Of a stretch of DNA of 64,000 bases, positions 18,235 to 28,200 are shown piece after piece (the stretch's first letter is position 1; each line of letters begins with the position of its first letter). The DNA is taken from contig NZ_VCGY01000006.1 in the NCBI RefSeq assembly GCF_016597725.1, forward strand, positions 124,001 through 188,000, in the 5' to 3' direction. The notes beneath the pieces are model-generated. The model was given only the letters and a program-made list of their open reading frames with translations, did not search any database and was not told the DNA's origin. The DNA comes from Marinobacter sp. 1-4A (GTDB lineage: Bacteria > Pseudomonadota > Gammaproteobacteria > Pseudomonadales > Oleiphilaceae). Made by a program: the position numbers and the translations under genes.

Positions 18235-18387
18235 CAAAAGCGCAACGTGTTCACCTCAGCATAGACCAAAGGGGACGCGCTAAAAGCTCAAGCAATCGAC
18301 TATCAGTCCGGTGCCGTATCGATATACTGGATATCACACGGCGTAACGCACTCTACTCAAAGTATTACGGAGCCAAGCGAGATATTT

Positions 18388-20031
18388 ATGGAGAAAACGA
18401 CAACCTTCCCAATGCGCTACTCGGCCTATGTTATGAGTATTACGGGCTTCCTTGTTTCATTGGCGCTGAGTCTACACTTTGAGGCAGGGTATTTTTTCCC
18501 TGTTATTTTTGGCGCCCTGACTGTTCTTGGCACCTATGACCTGCTGCAAAAGAAGCGCACAATCAGCCGCAACTACCCCATCATGGTGCATTTTCGTTAC
18601 CTGTTTGAATCCATAGGCCCCGAGATTCGCCAGTACTTCATCCAGTCTGACAACGACGAGCAGCCATTTTCCCGCGACCAACGCACGCTCGTTTACCAGC
18701 GCGCCAAGAACGTACTGGACAAGCGCCCTTTCGGCTCACAATTGAAAATGTACGAAGACGGCTTCGAGTGGATCAACCACTCCCTCCGACCTTCAAAAAT
18801 ACAAGACAGCAACTTTCGCGTTCAGATCGGCTCACGCTGCGCAAAGCCATACAGCGCCAGTGTTTTCAACATTTCCGCAATGAGTTTTGGGGCTCTCTCT
18901 GCTAACGCTATTTTAAGTTTAAACGCGGGCGCAAAAATGGGTGGGTTCTACCATGACACAGGCGAAGGTTCGATTTCCCGATACCACAAGCAGCCCGGTG
19001 GCGATCTGGTGTGGGAAATCGGCTCAGGATATTTTGGCTGCCGCAACAAAGACGGGACCTTCAACGCAGAGATGTTCCGGAAGAACGCCGTTCTGGACCA
19101 GGTAAAAATGATAGAGGTCAAACTATCTCAGGGGGCAAAGCCCGGCCATGGAGGCATTCTCCCGGGCGCAAAAGTAACACCGGAAATTGCCGAAGCACGG
19201 GGCGTTTCTGTAGGCGAAGACTGCGTATCGCCTGCTCAGCATTCTGCATTTTCCACACCCATTGAAATGTTAGAGTTTCTTGATCGGCTCCGTGAGCTTT
19301 CGGGCGGCAAGCCGGTTGGCTTCAAACTCGCAATCGGTCACCCCTGGGAATGGTTCGCCATTGTAAAAGCCATGCTCGAAACCGGTCGCAAACCGGACTT
19401 TATTGTTGTTGATGGGGGCGAAGGCGGCACAGGTGCCGCGCCGCTGGAGTTCATCAACCGTATCGGCACCCCCATGACAGAAGCCCTGCTTCTCGTGCAC
19501 AACACGCTGGTAGGCACCAACCTGAGAGAGGACATATCCATAGGCGCCGCTGGCAAAATTACTTCGGCCTTTAATATTGCTCGCACCTTGGCCTTGGGGG
19601 CCGACTGGTGCAATTCAGCCCGTGGATACATGTTCTCGCTAGGTTGCATTCAAGCCTTGAACTGCCACACAGGGCGCTGCCCGAGTGGAGTAGCTACCCA
19701 AGACCCCAGAAGGGGCAGCAAGTTGGACGTGCAGGACAAAAGCCAGAGAGTATACAACTTCCATAAAAAAACTCTGGAAGCCCTACAAAACCTGCTGGAA
19801 GCCTCGGGATTGCGCCATCCAAATGAGCTAGGGCCGGAACACATCGTTCGCCGGGTATCGAAAACGGTTGTACATTCGTACATTGATCTTTTCCCATTTC
19901 TGGCGCCGGGCGCCCTGCTTGAAGGCAAAACCGGCATGGCAGTCTTCGATAAATATTGGGCCGACTCGCAACCGGACAGTTTTGATCCGCCGGAATTCAT
20001 ACGGCAGCTCAGAGAAACCAAGTTGCGCTAA
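18388..20031 (+). CDS. FMN-binding glutamate synthase family protein, membrane-anchored
   Basis: Protein of 547 residues with the FMN and [3Fe-4S] synthase domain of glutamate synthase but no amidotransferase domain. Two hydrophobic segments occupy about residues 12-50 and would anchor it to the inner membrane. FMN-barrel segments include NISAMSFGALS, KPGHGGILPG and VVDGGEGGTGAAP. Cys420, Cys426 and Cys431 in CIQALNCHTGRC have the spacing of the [3Fe-4S] cluster. It stands alone without gltD. The family name describes fold; the true reaction of such stand-alone proteins is unsettled. Divergence from an osmolyte importer may point to methylated-amine or glutamate metabolism, which is inference. 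Confidence 0.87.
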   Translation: MEKTTTFPMRYSAYVMSITGFLVSLALSLHFEAGYFFPVIFGALTVLGTYDLLQKKRTISRNYPIMVHFRYLFESIGPEIRQYFIQSDNDEQPFSRDQRTLVYQRAKNVLDKRPFGSQLKMYEDGFEWINHSLRPSKIQDSNFRVQIGSRCAKPYSASVFNISAMSFGALSANAILSLNAGAKMGGFYHDTGEGSISRYHKQPGGDLVWEIGSGYFGCRNKDGTFNAEMFRKNAVLDQVKMIEVKLSQGAKPGHGGILPGAKVTPEIAEARGVSVGEDCVSPAQHSAFSTPIEMLEFLDRLRELSGGKPVGFKLAIGHPWEWFAIVKAMLETGRKPDFIVVDGGEGGTGAAPLEFINRIGTPMTEALLLVHNTLVGTNLREDISIGAAGKITSAFNIARTLALGADWCNSARGYMFSLGCIQALNCHTGRCPSGVATQDPRRGSKLDVQDKSQRVYNFHKKTLEALQNLLEASGLRHPNELGPEHIVRRVSKTVVHSYIDLFPFLAPGALLEGKTGMAVFDKYWADSQPDSFDPPEFIRQLRETKLR

Positions 20032-20179
20032 AAATTCGGGGGCAATTCCTACAATGCCTGTTTATTTTCAATCCGGGCTAGTGTAGACTTCGCTCCCGCT
20101 AAGCCACTGAGATTCCTCTTTAAGTCTCTTTGGCAATCGCCGTCAAGGCTCGGCTTTGAAAAGGCAACAATTAGCGAAT

Positions 20180-20256
<77 letters not shown>

Positions 20257-20270
20257 TATTCAACGCATAA

Positions 20271-20295
20271 AGGCACATCTTCGGATGTGCCTTTT
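20271..20295 (+). terminator. intrinsic terminator of tRNA-Pro
   Basis: AGGCACAT and ATGTGCCT pair around a CTTCGG loop and are followed by a T run. It lies 14 bases after the tRNA CCA end. Confidence 0.9.
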
Positions 20296-20308
20296 TCGTT
20301 TCTGGACA

Positions 20309-20336
20309 TCAGACTCAATATTCCATATTGATCTGA
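20309..20336. promoter_or_regulatory. extended dyad upstream of the sulfate transporter operon
   Basis: CAATAT-TCC-ATATTG is a perfect inner dyad (20316-20330), flanked by outer TCAGA and TCTGA half sites. It lies in an A/T-rich region 84-111 bp before the sulfate-binding protein gene. CysB is the expected activator of such operons, but CysB sites are loosely defined, so assignment is tentative. Confidence 0.4.
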
Positions 20337-20419
20337 ATAAATTATCTATTATTCTTTCAGGTTTTAACTGAACTTTGGTAGCTTACTCCCCATCAAATCA
20401 TCTGGTTTAGGGGATTGTC

Positions 20420-21433
20420 ATGCCAAGTAAACTCAAAGGCCTGTTTACCGGTCTTGCACTAAGCGCTTCACTCTTTGCTCAGCCGGCGGTATCTGCCGAC
20501 CGTGAACTGCTTAACACCTCCTATGACATTGCCCGAGAACTGTTTGCCGCCTACAACGTGCACTTCAACCAGTACTGGGAAGAAAAAACCGGTGAAACGC
20601 TTGAAGTCAGCCAGTCTCACGCGGGTTCCTCAAAACAGGCACAGGCTATCATCCAAGGCTTAAAGGCCGATGTAGCCACATTTAACCAGGTTACTGATAT
20701 CGATATCCTGCACGCCCGTGGTGGCCTGATTCCGGAGAACTGGGCTGAGCGCCTACCCAACAACAGTTCGCCCTACTACTCCACCATGGCTTTTCTGGTG
20801 CGCAAAGGAAACCCGAAAAACATTCAGAACTGGGACGACCTTATTAAGGAAGACGTCGCCTTGGTTATGCCAAACCCGAAAACCTCAGGCAACGGCCGTT
20901 ATACGTATCTGGCTGCCTTGGGTTATGCACAAGACCGCTTTGGCGACGACCAAAATAAAATCGACAGTTTCCTGCAGGACTTCCTTGCTCACGTGAAGGT
21001 ATTCGACAGTGGCGGGCGCGGTGCAACCACTACGTTTATTGAGCGTGAAATTGGCGATGTTCTTCTAACGTTCGAATCGGAAGTTCTGAATCTGGCCGAC
21101 CGTTACGACAATGGTGAATATGAGGTGGTGACGCCAAAGGTAAGCTTTTTGGCAGAGTTCCCGGTTACTTGGATCGACGAATACGTGAAGCAGAACAAAA
21201 CTGAAGATCTTGCAAAAGCTTATCTGGAGCATCTGTACAGCGAAGACGCCCAGCGCCTACTGGCTGGATTCAACTACCGGGTGCACAACGAAACAGTAAA
21301 ACAGGAAACGTCAGACCGCTTTCCCGAGGTAAAACTGCTGCCGATTGACGTTATTGCGGGCAGCTGGGAAAACGCCACCAAAGAGCACTTTGCCAGTGGT
21401 GGCAAACTCGACCAACTGCAACGTCGGCGGTAA
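20420..21433 (+). CDS. sbp: sulfate/thiosulfate ABC transporter substrate-binding protein
   Basis: Periplasmic protein of 337 residues that captures sulfate or thiosulfate for the CysTWA importer. A Sec signal peptide ends near SLFAQPAVSA. The mature start LLNTSYDIARELFAAYN and ADVATFNQVTDID are typical of Sbp/CysP. PKTSGNGRYTYLAALGYA is the conserved anion-binding region. It is the first gene of a four-gene operon with gaps of only a few bases, and AGGGG precedes its ATG. Sbp and CysP cannot be told apart here. A sulfur-starvation control through CysB is expected from family knowledge. Confidence 0.92.
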   Translation: MPSKLKGLFTGLALSASLFAQPAVSADRELLNTSYDIARELFAAYNVHFNQYWEEKTGETLEVSQSHAGSSKQAQAIIQGLKADVATFNQVTDIDILHARGGLIPENWAERLPNNSSPYYSTMAFLVRKGNPKNIQNWDDLIKEDVALVMPNPKTSGNGRYTYLAALGYAQDRFGDDQNKIDSFLQDFLAHVKVFDSGGRGATTTFIEREIGDVLLTFESEVLNLADRYDNGEYEVVTPKVSFLAEFPVTWIDEYVKQNKTEDLAKAYLEHLYSEDAQRLLAGFNYRVHNETVKQETSDRFPEVKLLPIDVIAGSWENATKEHFASGGKLDQLQRRR

Positions 21434-21436
21434 TTC

Positions 21437-22318
21437 ATGTCAACGGCTAACCAGGCTAGCGCTGTAATCCAGCAGCGTTGGCCGAGGATCGGAAACCGCA
21501 GCAAGCGGGTACTACCGGGGTTCGGTTTGAGCCTCGGTATTTCGCTTTTGTTTATCAGTCTGATTTTGATGCTGCCTCTGACCGGGTTGGTGATGGAAGT
21601 ATCCGCCATGAGCTTCGACCAGTTCTGGTTTGTGATAACCGATCCGCGGGTAGTTGCCTCATACAAAGTTACCGCCCTTGCGGCCCTTTCAGCCTCGTTG
21701 TTTAACGGCGTATTCGGGTTGCTGCTGGCCTGGGTTCTGGTGCGGTACGAGTTTCCCGGTAAGCGGCTGATTGATGCCGTAGTTGATTTGCCGTTTGCGC
21801 TGCCAACCGCAGTAGCCGGTATCGTCCTCGCGACTCTCTTTGCCGAAAATGGTTGGTACGGGCAATGGCTGAGCAAGCTGGGCATTGAAGTTGCCTTCAC
21901 GCCAGTGGGCATTGTTGTGGCCATGGCGTTCACCAGCCTGCCCTTTGTGGTGCGCACCGTTCAGCCGGTACTGGAAGAACTTGCTCCTGAAGATGAAGAA
22001 GCAGCCGTTAGCTTGGGGGCAAGTGATGCTCTGGTATTTCGTCGGGTAATCTTCCCAGCCCTGTGGCCAGCCTTGTTAACCGGTGTGGCCTTATCATTTA
22101 CTCGCAGCCTTGGCGAGTTCGGTGCCGTTATCTTTATTGCGGGCAACATGCCTTATGTGAGCGAAGTAACCAGTCTGATGATTTTTGTCCGCCTGCAGGA
22201 ATACGATTACGCCGCCGCCAGCGCCATCGCGTCTGTGGTTTTGTTGGTATCACTGGTGATGCTTTTCGCTATTACCCTGTGGCAAGCCAGATACCTCAAA
22301 CGCATAGAGGGACGCTAA
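21437..22318 (+). CDS. cysT: sulfate ABC transporter permease CysT
   Basis: Inner-membrane permease of 293 residues with about six helices, half of the sulfate/thiosulfate channel. The ATP-binding-cassette coupling motif is in EDEEAAVSLGASDALVFRRV, close to the family EAA-x3-G pattern. Family segments include DLPFALPTAVAGIVLATLF and RSLGEFGAVIFIAGNMP. It starts four bases after the binding-protein stop and ends four bases before cysW. Equivalent to CysU of E. coli. Confidence 0.93.
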   Translation: MSTANQASAVIQQRWPRIGNRSKRVLPGFGLSLGISLLFISLILMLPLTGLVMEVSAMSFDQFWFVITDPRVVASYKVTALAALSASLFNGVFGLLLAWVLVRYEFPGKRLIDAVVDLPFALPTAVAGIVLATLFAENGWYGQWLSKLGIEVAFTPVGIVVAMAFTSLPFVVRTVQPVLEELAPEDEEAAVSLGASDALVFRRVIFPALWPALLTGVALSFTRSLGEFGAVIFIAGNMPYVSEVTSLMIFVRLQEYDYAAASAIASVVLLVSLVMLFAITLWQARYLKRIEGR

Positions 22319-22322
22319 ATTC

Positions 22323-23192
22323 ATGAACGCCTCCCAATCTTCCCGGCACCGCCGTGTTGGCGATAGCCCGGCAATAAAATGGTTATTGATCGTAACGGCT
22401 GTTGCTGTCGCGATTGCTTTGTTGATCATGCCGCTGCTGGTGATCTTTGTTGAAGCTCTGGGAGCTGGCTGGGGCACTCTGGCAGATAACCTAACGGATC
22501 AGTATACACTGCACGCGATCGGCTTAACGCTGTTTGTGGCCGCTCTTACTGTTCCCCTCAACCTCGTCTTTGGCACCGCGCTGGCCTGGCTGGTAACACG
22601 TTTTCGGTTCCCCGGGCGCAAGCTGCTGATCACACTGATTGATATTCCGTTTGCAGTATCACCGGTTGTAGCCGGCCTACTTTACCTGCTGCTTTACGGT
22701 CGCAATGGGTGGGTTGGGAGCTGGCTCGCGGATTACGACATGCAATTGATGTTTTCGTGGCCCGGCATTGTGATGGTGACTGTGTTTGTCACCTGCCCTT
22801 TCGTAGCCCGCGAGCTGATACCACTCATGCAGCAGCAAGGCAGTGAGGAAGAAGAAGCCGGAGTGGTGCTGGGCGCCTCCGGCTGGAGAATATTCCGTAC
22901 CATCACACTGCCAAATATTAAGTGGGCACTGATTTACGGCGTGGTACTCACTAACGCAAGAGCCGTAGGCGAGTTTGGCGCGGTATCGGTGGTGTCCGGC
23001 AATATCCGCGGGCAAACCAACACTCTCCCCCTGCACGTTGAGCTGTTGTATCAGGATTACAATATTGTTGGCGCGTTTGCGAGCGCCTCGCTACTGGCCG
23101 GCATCGCTGTATTTACGCTGGCTGTGAAAGGTTTCGTGGAATGGCGGCAGACACGCACTCTGAACCGTCTGCAAACAGAGGAGACAGCGTAA
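22323..23192 (+). CDS. cysW: sulfate ABC transporter permease CysW
   Basis: Second inner-membrane permease of the sulfate importer, 289 residues with about six helices. The coupling loop is [20 protein letters not shown], again an EAA-like element. [19 protein letters not shown] and [16 protein letters not shown] are conserved family segments. The TAA stop shares its last A with the cysA ATG, so translation of cysW and cysA is probably coupled. Confidence 0.93.
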   Translation: MNASQSSRHRRVGDSPAIKWLLIVTAVAVAIALLIMPLLVIFVEALGAGWGTLADNLTDQYTLHAIGLTLFVAALTVPLNLVFGTALAWLVTRFRFPGRKLLITLIDIPFAVSPVVAGLLYLLLYGRNGWVGSWLADYDMQLMFSWPGIVMVTVFVTCPFVARELIPLMQQQGSEEEEAGVVLGASGWRIFRTITLPNIKWALIYGVVLTNARAVGEFGAVSVVSGNIRGQTNTLPLHVELLYQDYNIVGAFASASLLAGIAVFTLAVKGFVEWRQTRTLNRLQTEETA

Positions 23193-24328
23193 TGACTATC
23201 ACGGTTGATGGCATCAACAAGCGTTTTGGACAATTTCAGGCGCTGAACAACGTCTCCTTGAACATTCCAGAAGGAAAGCTGACCGCCTTACTGGGGCCAT
23301 CCGGTTCCGGGAAGACAACGCTGTTGCGTATTATTGCGGGCCTCGAATCAGCCGATAGCGGACGGGTCGCCTTTTCCGGCAAGGATGTAACCAAACTGCA
23401 TGTACGCGATCGCAACATTGGTTTCGTATTCCAGCATTACGCCCTGTTTCGTCACATGACCGTTGCCCAAAACATTGCTTTTGGCTTGGAATCACTACCG
23501 CGTAAACAGCGCCCGCCCAAGGCGGAGATTCAGAAACGGGTCAGCGAGCTACTGGACATGATCCAGCTGCCGCATCTGGCACAGCGCTTCCCTGCTCAGC
23601 TGTCCGGTGGCCAAAAGCAGCGCGTAGCCCTTGCCCGCTCTATTGCTACACGGCCGAAAATCCTGCTACTGGATGAGCCTTTTGGCGCTCTGGACGCTAA
23701 GGTGCGTAAAGATCTGAGGCGCTGGCTGCGTAATTTGCACGATGAGTTCCACTTCACCAGCATCTTTGTGACCCACGATCAGGAAGAGGCTCTGGAGTTG
23801 TCCGATCAAGTAGTCGTAATGAGTCAGGGCAATGTGGAACAGGTGAATGAGCCGACCGAACTTTACGCCCGCCCCGATAGCCGTTTCGTATTTGATTTCC
23901 TCGGTCAGGTGAATGTTCTATCTGGCGAGGTTAAACATGGCAGTTTAAATCAGGGCAATGCACGGGTGACGCTACCGGGCATTCAGCACCAAGGTAGCGC
24001 CCAGCTTTACTTGCGACCCCACGAGGTACGTTTGGCTACAGGGCCTGCCGAACATGCGAATCTGCCGTTACGCATCGAAGCAGTTAGCCTGATCGGCTCC
24101 GAAGTGCGAGTTGAGCTGCGCCCAGAAGGCTGGGCCAGCGAAGGCTCAGATAACATCTGGGAAGTCGGCATCAGCCACGCGGAATTTAACAACCAGCGCC
24201 CGACCCGTGGCGATCTGCGTTACGCTGTCCCAGAAGTCGGGCACCTATTTACCGGCAAGGACACGCAGCCGGTAACGGTTAGCTGGGCCGAATCAGAATC
24301 ACTTCCTAGAGTTCGCCTGATTAACTGA
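23192..24328 (+). CDS. cysA: sulfate/thiosulfate ABC transporter ATP-binding protein CysA
   Basis: ATPase of 378 residues that powers sulfate import. Walker A is GPSGSGKTT (from residue 35), the Q-loop is FVFQHYALF, the signature is [14 protein letters not shown], Walker B with D-loop is [15 protein letters not shown], and the H-loop is [11 protein letters not shown]. Residues after about 240 form the TOBE regulatory domain typical of CysA. The start at 23192 follows GAGGAG and overlaps the cysW stop by one base. Last gene of the operon; no clear terminator follows before the convergent chemoreceptor gene. Confidence 0.94.
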   Translation: MTITVDGINKRFGQFQALNNVSLNIPEGKLTALLGPSGSGKTTLLRIIAGLESADSGRVAFSGKDVTKLHVRDRNIGFVFQHYALFRHMTVAQNIAFGLESLPRKQRPPKAEIQKRVSELLDMIQLPHLAQRFPAQLSGGQKQRVALARSIATRPKILLLDEPFGALDAKVRKDLRRWLRNLHDEFHFTSIFVTHDQEEALELSDQVVVMSQGNVEQVNEPTELYARPDSRFVFDFLGQVNVLSGEVKHGSLNQGNARVTLPGIQHQGSAQLYLRPHEVRLATGPAEHANLPLRIEAVSLIGSEVRVELRPEGWASEGSDNIWEVGISHAEFNNQRPTRGDLRYAVPEVGHLFTGKDTQPVTVSWAESESLPRVRLIN

Positions 24329-24450
24329 GTGTGGCTATGCGCGGTTTGTGAACACACTGCCAGCAGGCCCATTTGTCTCCCGCCGTAGTCTTCCGATGAC
24401 TCTGGAAGAATATGGCGAGGGGCAGAATGGTGAGGGCATCGCCCTAAAGC

Positions 24451-25767
24451 TTACAAGTTGATTTTAAATTGGCCTACGGCGTCAACCACTTGCTGCGCCC
24501 CAGCCCGCATTTCATTCATTACCTGCCCAGCCTCATTTGAAAAAGTGAGTGCTTGGCCGGTCTTCTCCTGACTGCTTGCGATTAGCGCCACCGCTTCTTC
24601 CGTCAGTTTTTTATTCTCAGAAACCACCTTAACGATTTCCTCAGTAGCCGAACTTGTTCGCGATGCAAGCTGCCGAACTTCATCTGCAACCACCGCAAAC
24701 CCACGCCCTTGATCACCCGCTCGCGCTGCTTCAATAGCGGCATTCAGGGCAAGAAGATTGGTCTGATCGGCAATACCTCGAATGCTTTCCACCAGCTCGA
24801 ACACTTTGGCAGACTGATTATCCAAGGCAGCGATCCCCTTGCTAGCCTCATCCATCTGTGCCGATAACTCATTCATGGTGCGAACGGTCGATTCAATAAC
24901 AGCGAGTCCGGCAGAAGCGTCCTCACCGGTTTTTCTGGAAATATCGCTGGCTACCTCTGCAGTATTCATAACCTCCTGATCACGGGTCACCTGTTCTGTT
25001 ATTACGGTTGCAAATTTCACAACCTTGTAGAGTTCTCCTGAGTCGTCATGTACAGGATTGTAGGTAGCCTCCAGCCATATATCATTGCCTTTACTATCCA
25101 GACGCTTGAATCTGCCGGATACAAACTCACCTGATGCGAGGGTTTTCCAAAAATTCGCATAGCTTTGCGAGCTAACCTCTTCCGGCTCGCAGAAGATCCG
25201 GTGATGCTTACCCACTACTTGGCTTCTGCTGTAATGGACGCTGCTCAGAAAGTTGTCATTCGCGTTGAGTATTATGCCGTCTAAACTGAATTCGATAATG
25301 GCCAGAGAACGGTTCAGGGCAGCAAGCAAATCCTCTTGCTCCCGGGACTTGGATATAGTTTGAGTCAGTTCCTTGGAATAGCACACCAACTCCGCTATCT
25401 GACCGTCTGCGGATTGTTTGGGCTGCATAATAGTGCGGTACCAGCCCGAGCGACCATCCTTGTGGACAAGCTGTAGCGCACCCTGCCAGGGTTTCTTCCC
25501 ATCAATGGCAGCAAACATTTGCTTGCAGTGCGCTTTGTCACGGGATTTATCGAACACGAAGGGGTCGAAGCTCTTGCCAGTCAATTCCCGCTCGGTATAG
25601 CCGGTGGACTGCAAAAAATGATCATTTACCTCTACAAACCTTCCTGCGGCGTCCAGCGAGAAAAAGATCATCTCAGCTCGCAGTTCCCTTTGGATGTCCT
25701 GGTAGGCTTTTAATTCATCCTCTAAAGACTCGATCCGGGACTGCAATTTATGACGGCCAAAAAACAT
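24451..25767 (-). CDS. soluble PAS-PAS methyl-accepting chemotaxis protein
   Basis: Cytoplasmic chemoreceptor of 438 residues. An N-terminal coiled coil (about 1-30) is followed by two PAS domains (about 30-140 and 150-260), then a signalling domain with the conserved tip [20 protein letters not shown] and [15 protein letters not shown] that contacts CheA and CheW. There is no transmembrane segment. The chain stops soon after the tip, so the signalling hairpin is short and lacks a visible CheR-binding C-terminal pentapeptide. It probably senses redox, light or a small ligand through PAS cofactors, which is inference. GAGGA lies before the ATG. It is divergent from an aldehyde dehydrogenase. 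Confidence 0.9.
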   Translation of the reverse strand: MFFGRHKLQSRIESLEDELKAYQDIQRELRAEMIFFSLDAAGRFVEVNDHFLQSTGYTERELTGKSFDPFVFDKSRDKAHCKQMFAAIDGKKPWQGALQLVHKDGRSGWYRTIMQPKQSADGQIAELVCYSKELTQTISKSREQEDLLAALNRSLAIIEFSLDGIILNANDNFLSSVHYSRSQVVGKHHRIFCEPEEVSSQSYANFWKTLASGEFVSGRFKRLDSKGNDIWLEATYNPVHDDSGELYKVVKFATVITEQVTRDQEVMNTAEVASDISRKTGEDASAGLAVIESTVRTMNELSAQMDEASKGIAALDNQSAKVFELVESIRGIADQTNLLALNAAIEAARAGDQGRGFAVVADEVRQLASRTSSATEEIVKVVSENKKLTEEAVALIASSQEKTGQALTFSNEAGQVMNEMRAGAQQVVDAVGQFKINL

Positions 25768-25955
25768 CTATTATTCCTCAAGGTTGGACCCGACCCCGAA
25801 TCCAATACAGTTATGTGTATAGGTTTTGTTAACGGCGGTCAGGGGCATTTCTTTAACGCGTGAGCCTTATACGAAACCCAAGGCAATTTGAATCAATTCG
25901 TCATCACTAGCCAACCTGTTACCATGCTAGAAAATCCACTGAAAAGAGATGAACC

Positions 25956-27389
25956 ATGTTGGATACGAACAAGTTTTATATTAATGGCAAGTGGGTAACG
26001 CCAGAAGGATCCCAAACACTGGATATCATCAACCCTTCCGATGAGGCCGGGTTCTCCACGATAACTCTGGGGTCGCAGGCGGATACAGACAGCGCAGTCG
26101 CTGCCGCGAAAAAAGCCTTTCCAGAATGGTCTTCCACAACCAAAGAGCAGCGTGTCGAGTTGTTGGAGCGCTTGTTTGAAACTTACAAAGCCCGGGCAGA
26201 AGAGATGGCCCAAACCATCAGTCGGGAGATGGGCGCGCCCATCGATCTTGCGCGAAGTTCTCAGGTTGGCGCTGGCGCCGCTCACCTTAAAAATACGATC
26301 CGCGCTCTAAAGTCGTTCGAATTTGAGCACCCCCTTGGAGAGCACGCGCCAGACAACATCATTCTCCATGAGCCTGTTGGCGTATGTGCCTTAATTACGC
26401 CTTGGAACTGGCCGATGAATCAGGTGATGCTGAAGGTGGCTCCCGCTTTGGCCACAGGCTGCACAGTGGTTATCAAGCCGTCAGAAATTTCCCCTCTATC
26501 AGCCATGCTCTTAGCCGACATGATTGACAGTACAGGCTTCCCACCGGGCGTTTTCAACCTTGTGAATGGTGACGGCGCCGGTGTCGGCTCCCAACTTTCC
26601 GAGCACTCTGACGTTGATCTGGTCAGCTTCACCGGCTCAACCCGTGCTGGCAAAGCCATCACCATTGCAGCAGCCGACACTGTGAAGCGGGTCGGTTTGG
26701 AGCTGGGCGGCAAAGGTGCCAATATCATTTTTGCAGATGCCGATGAAAAAGCGGTGACCCGTGGTGTGCGCCACTGCTTTGCCAACTCTGGCCAGTCCTG
26801 CAACGCGCCCACACGGATGCTGGTGGAAAAGTCTATCTACCAGCAGGCGGTTGAGACCGCCGCAATGATCGCCGGGAAAACCGAGGTAGGCTTGGCGAGT
26901 GCAGAAGGTCGCCATATCGGGCCTGTCGTGTCCGAGCAGCAGTTCCAGAAGGTTCAGGCCCTGATCAAACAGGGCGTAGAGGAAGGTGCTAAGTTGGTTG
27001 CGGGCGGCGAAGGCAGACCAGAAGGCCTCGAAAAGGGCTACTTCGTGAAGCCAACCGTATTTGCAGACGTAACGCCCGGTATGACCATCTGGAGTGAGGA
27101 AATTTTCGGTCCGGTGCTCGCTATCACGCCTTTTGAAACCGAAGAAGAGGCCATAGAGCTGGCAAACGATACGCTATACGGGCTTACCAATTACATTCAG
27201 ACTTCCGATAAAGAAAAAGCCCGTAGAGTCGCCCGTCAGGTCAGGTCCGGCATGGTGGAAATCAACGGAAAGTCCGGCTCGGCAGGCTTCCCGTTCGGCG
27301 GTATGAAACAGTCAGGCAATGGCAGCCGTGAAGGAGGCGTTTGGGGCTTGGAAGAATTCCTCGAGGTAAAATCCGTCACTGACTGGTAA
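25956..27389 (+). CDS. NAD(P)-dependent aldehyde dehydrogenase
   Basis: Oxidises an aldehyde to the acid, 477 residues, the normal family length, cytoplasmic. The nucleophile is Cys282 in NSGQSCNAPTRM and the general base Glu249 in LELGGKGANIIF. Cofactor-binding segments are ITPWNWPMNQ and FTGSTRAGKAI. The C-terminal PFGGMKQSGNGSREGG is also typical. Overall it resembles the broad ALDH class used for alkanal, betaine aldehyde or aromatic aldehyde oxidation, and the substrate is not determined by sequence. It is monocistronic, convergent with a Crp/Fnr regulator gene. Confidence 0.92.
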   Translation: MLDTNKFYINGKWVTPEGSQTLDIINPSDEAGFSTITLGSQADTDSAVAAAKKAFPEWSSTTKEQRVELLERLFETYKARAEEMAQTISREMGAPIDLARSSQVGAGAAHLKNTIRALKSFEFEHPLGEHAPDNIILHEPVGVCALITPWNWPMNQVMLKVAPALATGCTVVIKPSEISPLSAMLLADMIDSTGFPPGVFNLVNGDGAGVGSQLSEHSDVDLVSFTGSTRAGKAITIAAADTVKRVGLELGGKGANIIFADADEKAVTRGVRHCFANSGQSCNAPTRMLVEKSIYQQAVETAAMIAGKTEVGLASAEGRHIGPVVSEQQFQKVQALIKQGVEEGAKLVAGGEGRPEGLEKGYFVKPTVFADVTPGMTIWSEEIFGPVLAITPFETEEEAIELANDTLYGLTNYIQTSDKEKARRVARQVRSGMVEINGKSGSAGFPFGGMKQSGNGSREGGVWGLEEFLEVKSVTDW

Positions 27390-27423
27390 CACTTGCACAA
27401 AGGTTGCTTGAAGCTCAGCTGCT

Positions 27424-27454
27424 GCCCCGGAGTTTTTGAAACTGCCTCCGGGGC
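27424..27454. terminator. hairpin between convergent genes
   Basis: GCCCCGGAG and CTCCGGGGC pair across a 13-base loop in the 72-base gap between the aldehyde dehydrogenase and Crp/Fnr stops. A clear T run is missing on both sides, so it is a likely but imperfect bidirectional terminator. Confidence 0.55.
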
Positions 27455-27461
27455 GCTTGCT

Positions 27462-28070
27462 CTAAGAGTCTATTAGTTCGATTTTGCCCCGCGCCAATCG
27501 TACCCTGCCCTTGCGTTCAAGCTCTTTCAGCAGCCGGCTGACAACTTCCCGGGCAGTTCCCAACTCAACTGCCAACTCTTGATGCGTGATGTGTATTGGG
27601 CTCCGGCGAGCCTGAAGCCATTCATCAAGCCGTTCATCCATACGGCGAAATGCCACTTCTTCCACCAATAACATCAAGTCGTCCAATCGACGCCCATAGG
27701 ATTCCATGATTCCGAGCCTAAAGGCGGCTGACTGATCCATCAGCCGATCAAACAACCCCCTAGGTACCATAGCGGCTTCGGACTCTTCTTCTACAACTGC
27801 CTCTGCCCTATAACCGTAGCCCGTCATCAAGCAACCAATAGACAGGGTACAAATATCATCAGCACCCATGCGGTAAAGCACAATGCTGTTTCCGGAAACG
27901 CCTGTCATCTGGACCTTTACCGCACCGCTAAGCATCAGCGGTAAGCCCTGACAGTGCTCTCCCGCTTGAAACAAAACCTTGCCCGGCGGAAACCGCATAA
28001 CCCGAATGCTTTCAAGAGCTTCCTTTTGAAGCTCTCTGGGCAAAGTCTCCAGAATACTGTGATCAAGCAT
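27462..28070 (-). CDS. Crp/Fnr family transcriptional regulator
   Basis: Regulator of 202 residues with an N-terminal cyclic-nucleotide-binding-like beta barrel (FPPGKVLFQAGEHCQGLPL, then LSGAVKV) and a C-terminal winged helix-turn-helix (ITHQELAVELGTAREVVSRL). The N-terminal cysteine cluster of Fnr is absent, but Cys residues occur in EHCQG, DDICTL and IGCLMTG. These could be redox sensing, which is inference. Divergent from a 62-residue DUF2892 membrane protein. Two inverted repeats lie between the starts. Such pairs recur with sulfide or sulfur-stress genes in other bacteria, from memory. Confidence 0.87.
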   Translation of the reverse strand: MLDHSILETLPRELQKEALESIRVMRFPPGKVLFQAGEHCQGLPLMLSGAVKVQMTGVSGNSIVLYRMGADDICTLSIGCLMTGYGYRAEAVVEEESEAAMVPRGLFDRLMDQSAAFRLGIMESYGRRLDDLMLLVEEVAFRRMDERLDEWLQARRSPIHITHQELAVELGTAREVVSRLLKELERKGRVRLARGKIELIDS

Positions 28071-28103
28071 GAGTTCTTCCGTGGAGTTTTGATATGGACG
28101 AGG

Positions 28104-28124
28104 TCAGTGTGACTTTATCACTGA
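28104..28124. promoter_or_regulatory. inverted repeat near the Crp/Fnr gene start
   Basis: TCAGTG and CACTGA flank nine bases, with an overlapping offset GTGA/TCAC pair, 34-54 bp upstream of the regulator start. The half sites recall Crp-type TGTGA boxes, although the spacing differs by one base. It is a candidate autoregulatory site. Confidence 0.4.
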
Positions 28125-28151
28125 ACTGTCTCTCTGTGGGGCCTAAAGTAA

Positions 28152-28165
28152 GAATCCTAGGATTC
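28152..28165. promoter_or_regulatory. 14-bp perfect palindrome in the divergent region
   Basis: GAATCCTAGGATTC is fully symmetric and is followed by a partial repeat of ATTCCTAG. It lies between the Crp/Fnr and DUF2892 genes, 36-49 bp upstream of the latter, where it could overlap its promoter. Confidence 0.4.
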
Positions 28166-28200
28166 CTAGTAAGCCTCATGCCAACACAGGAGAATGGACT

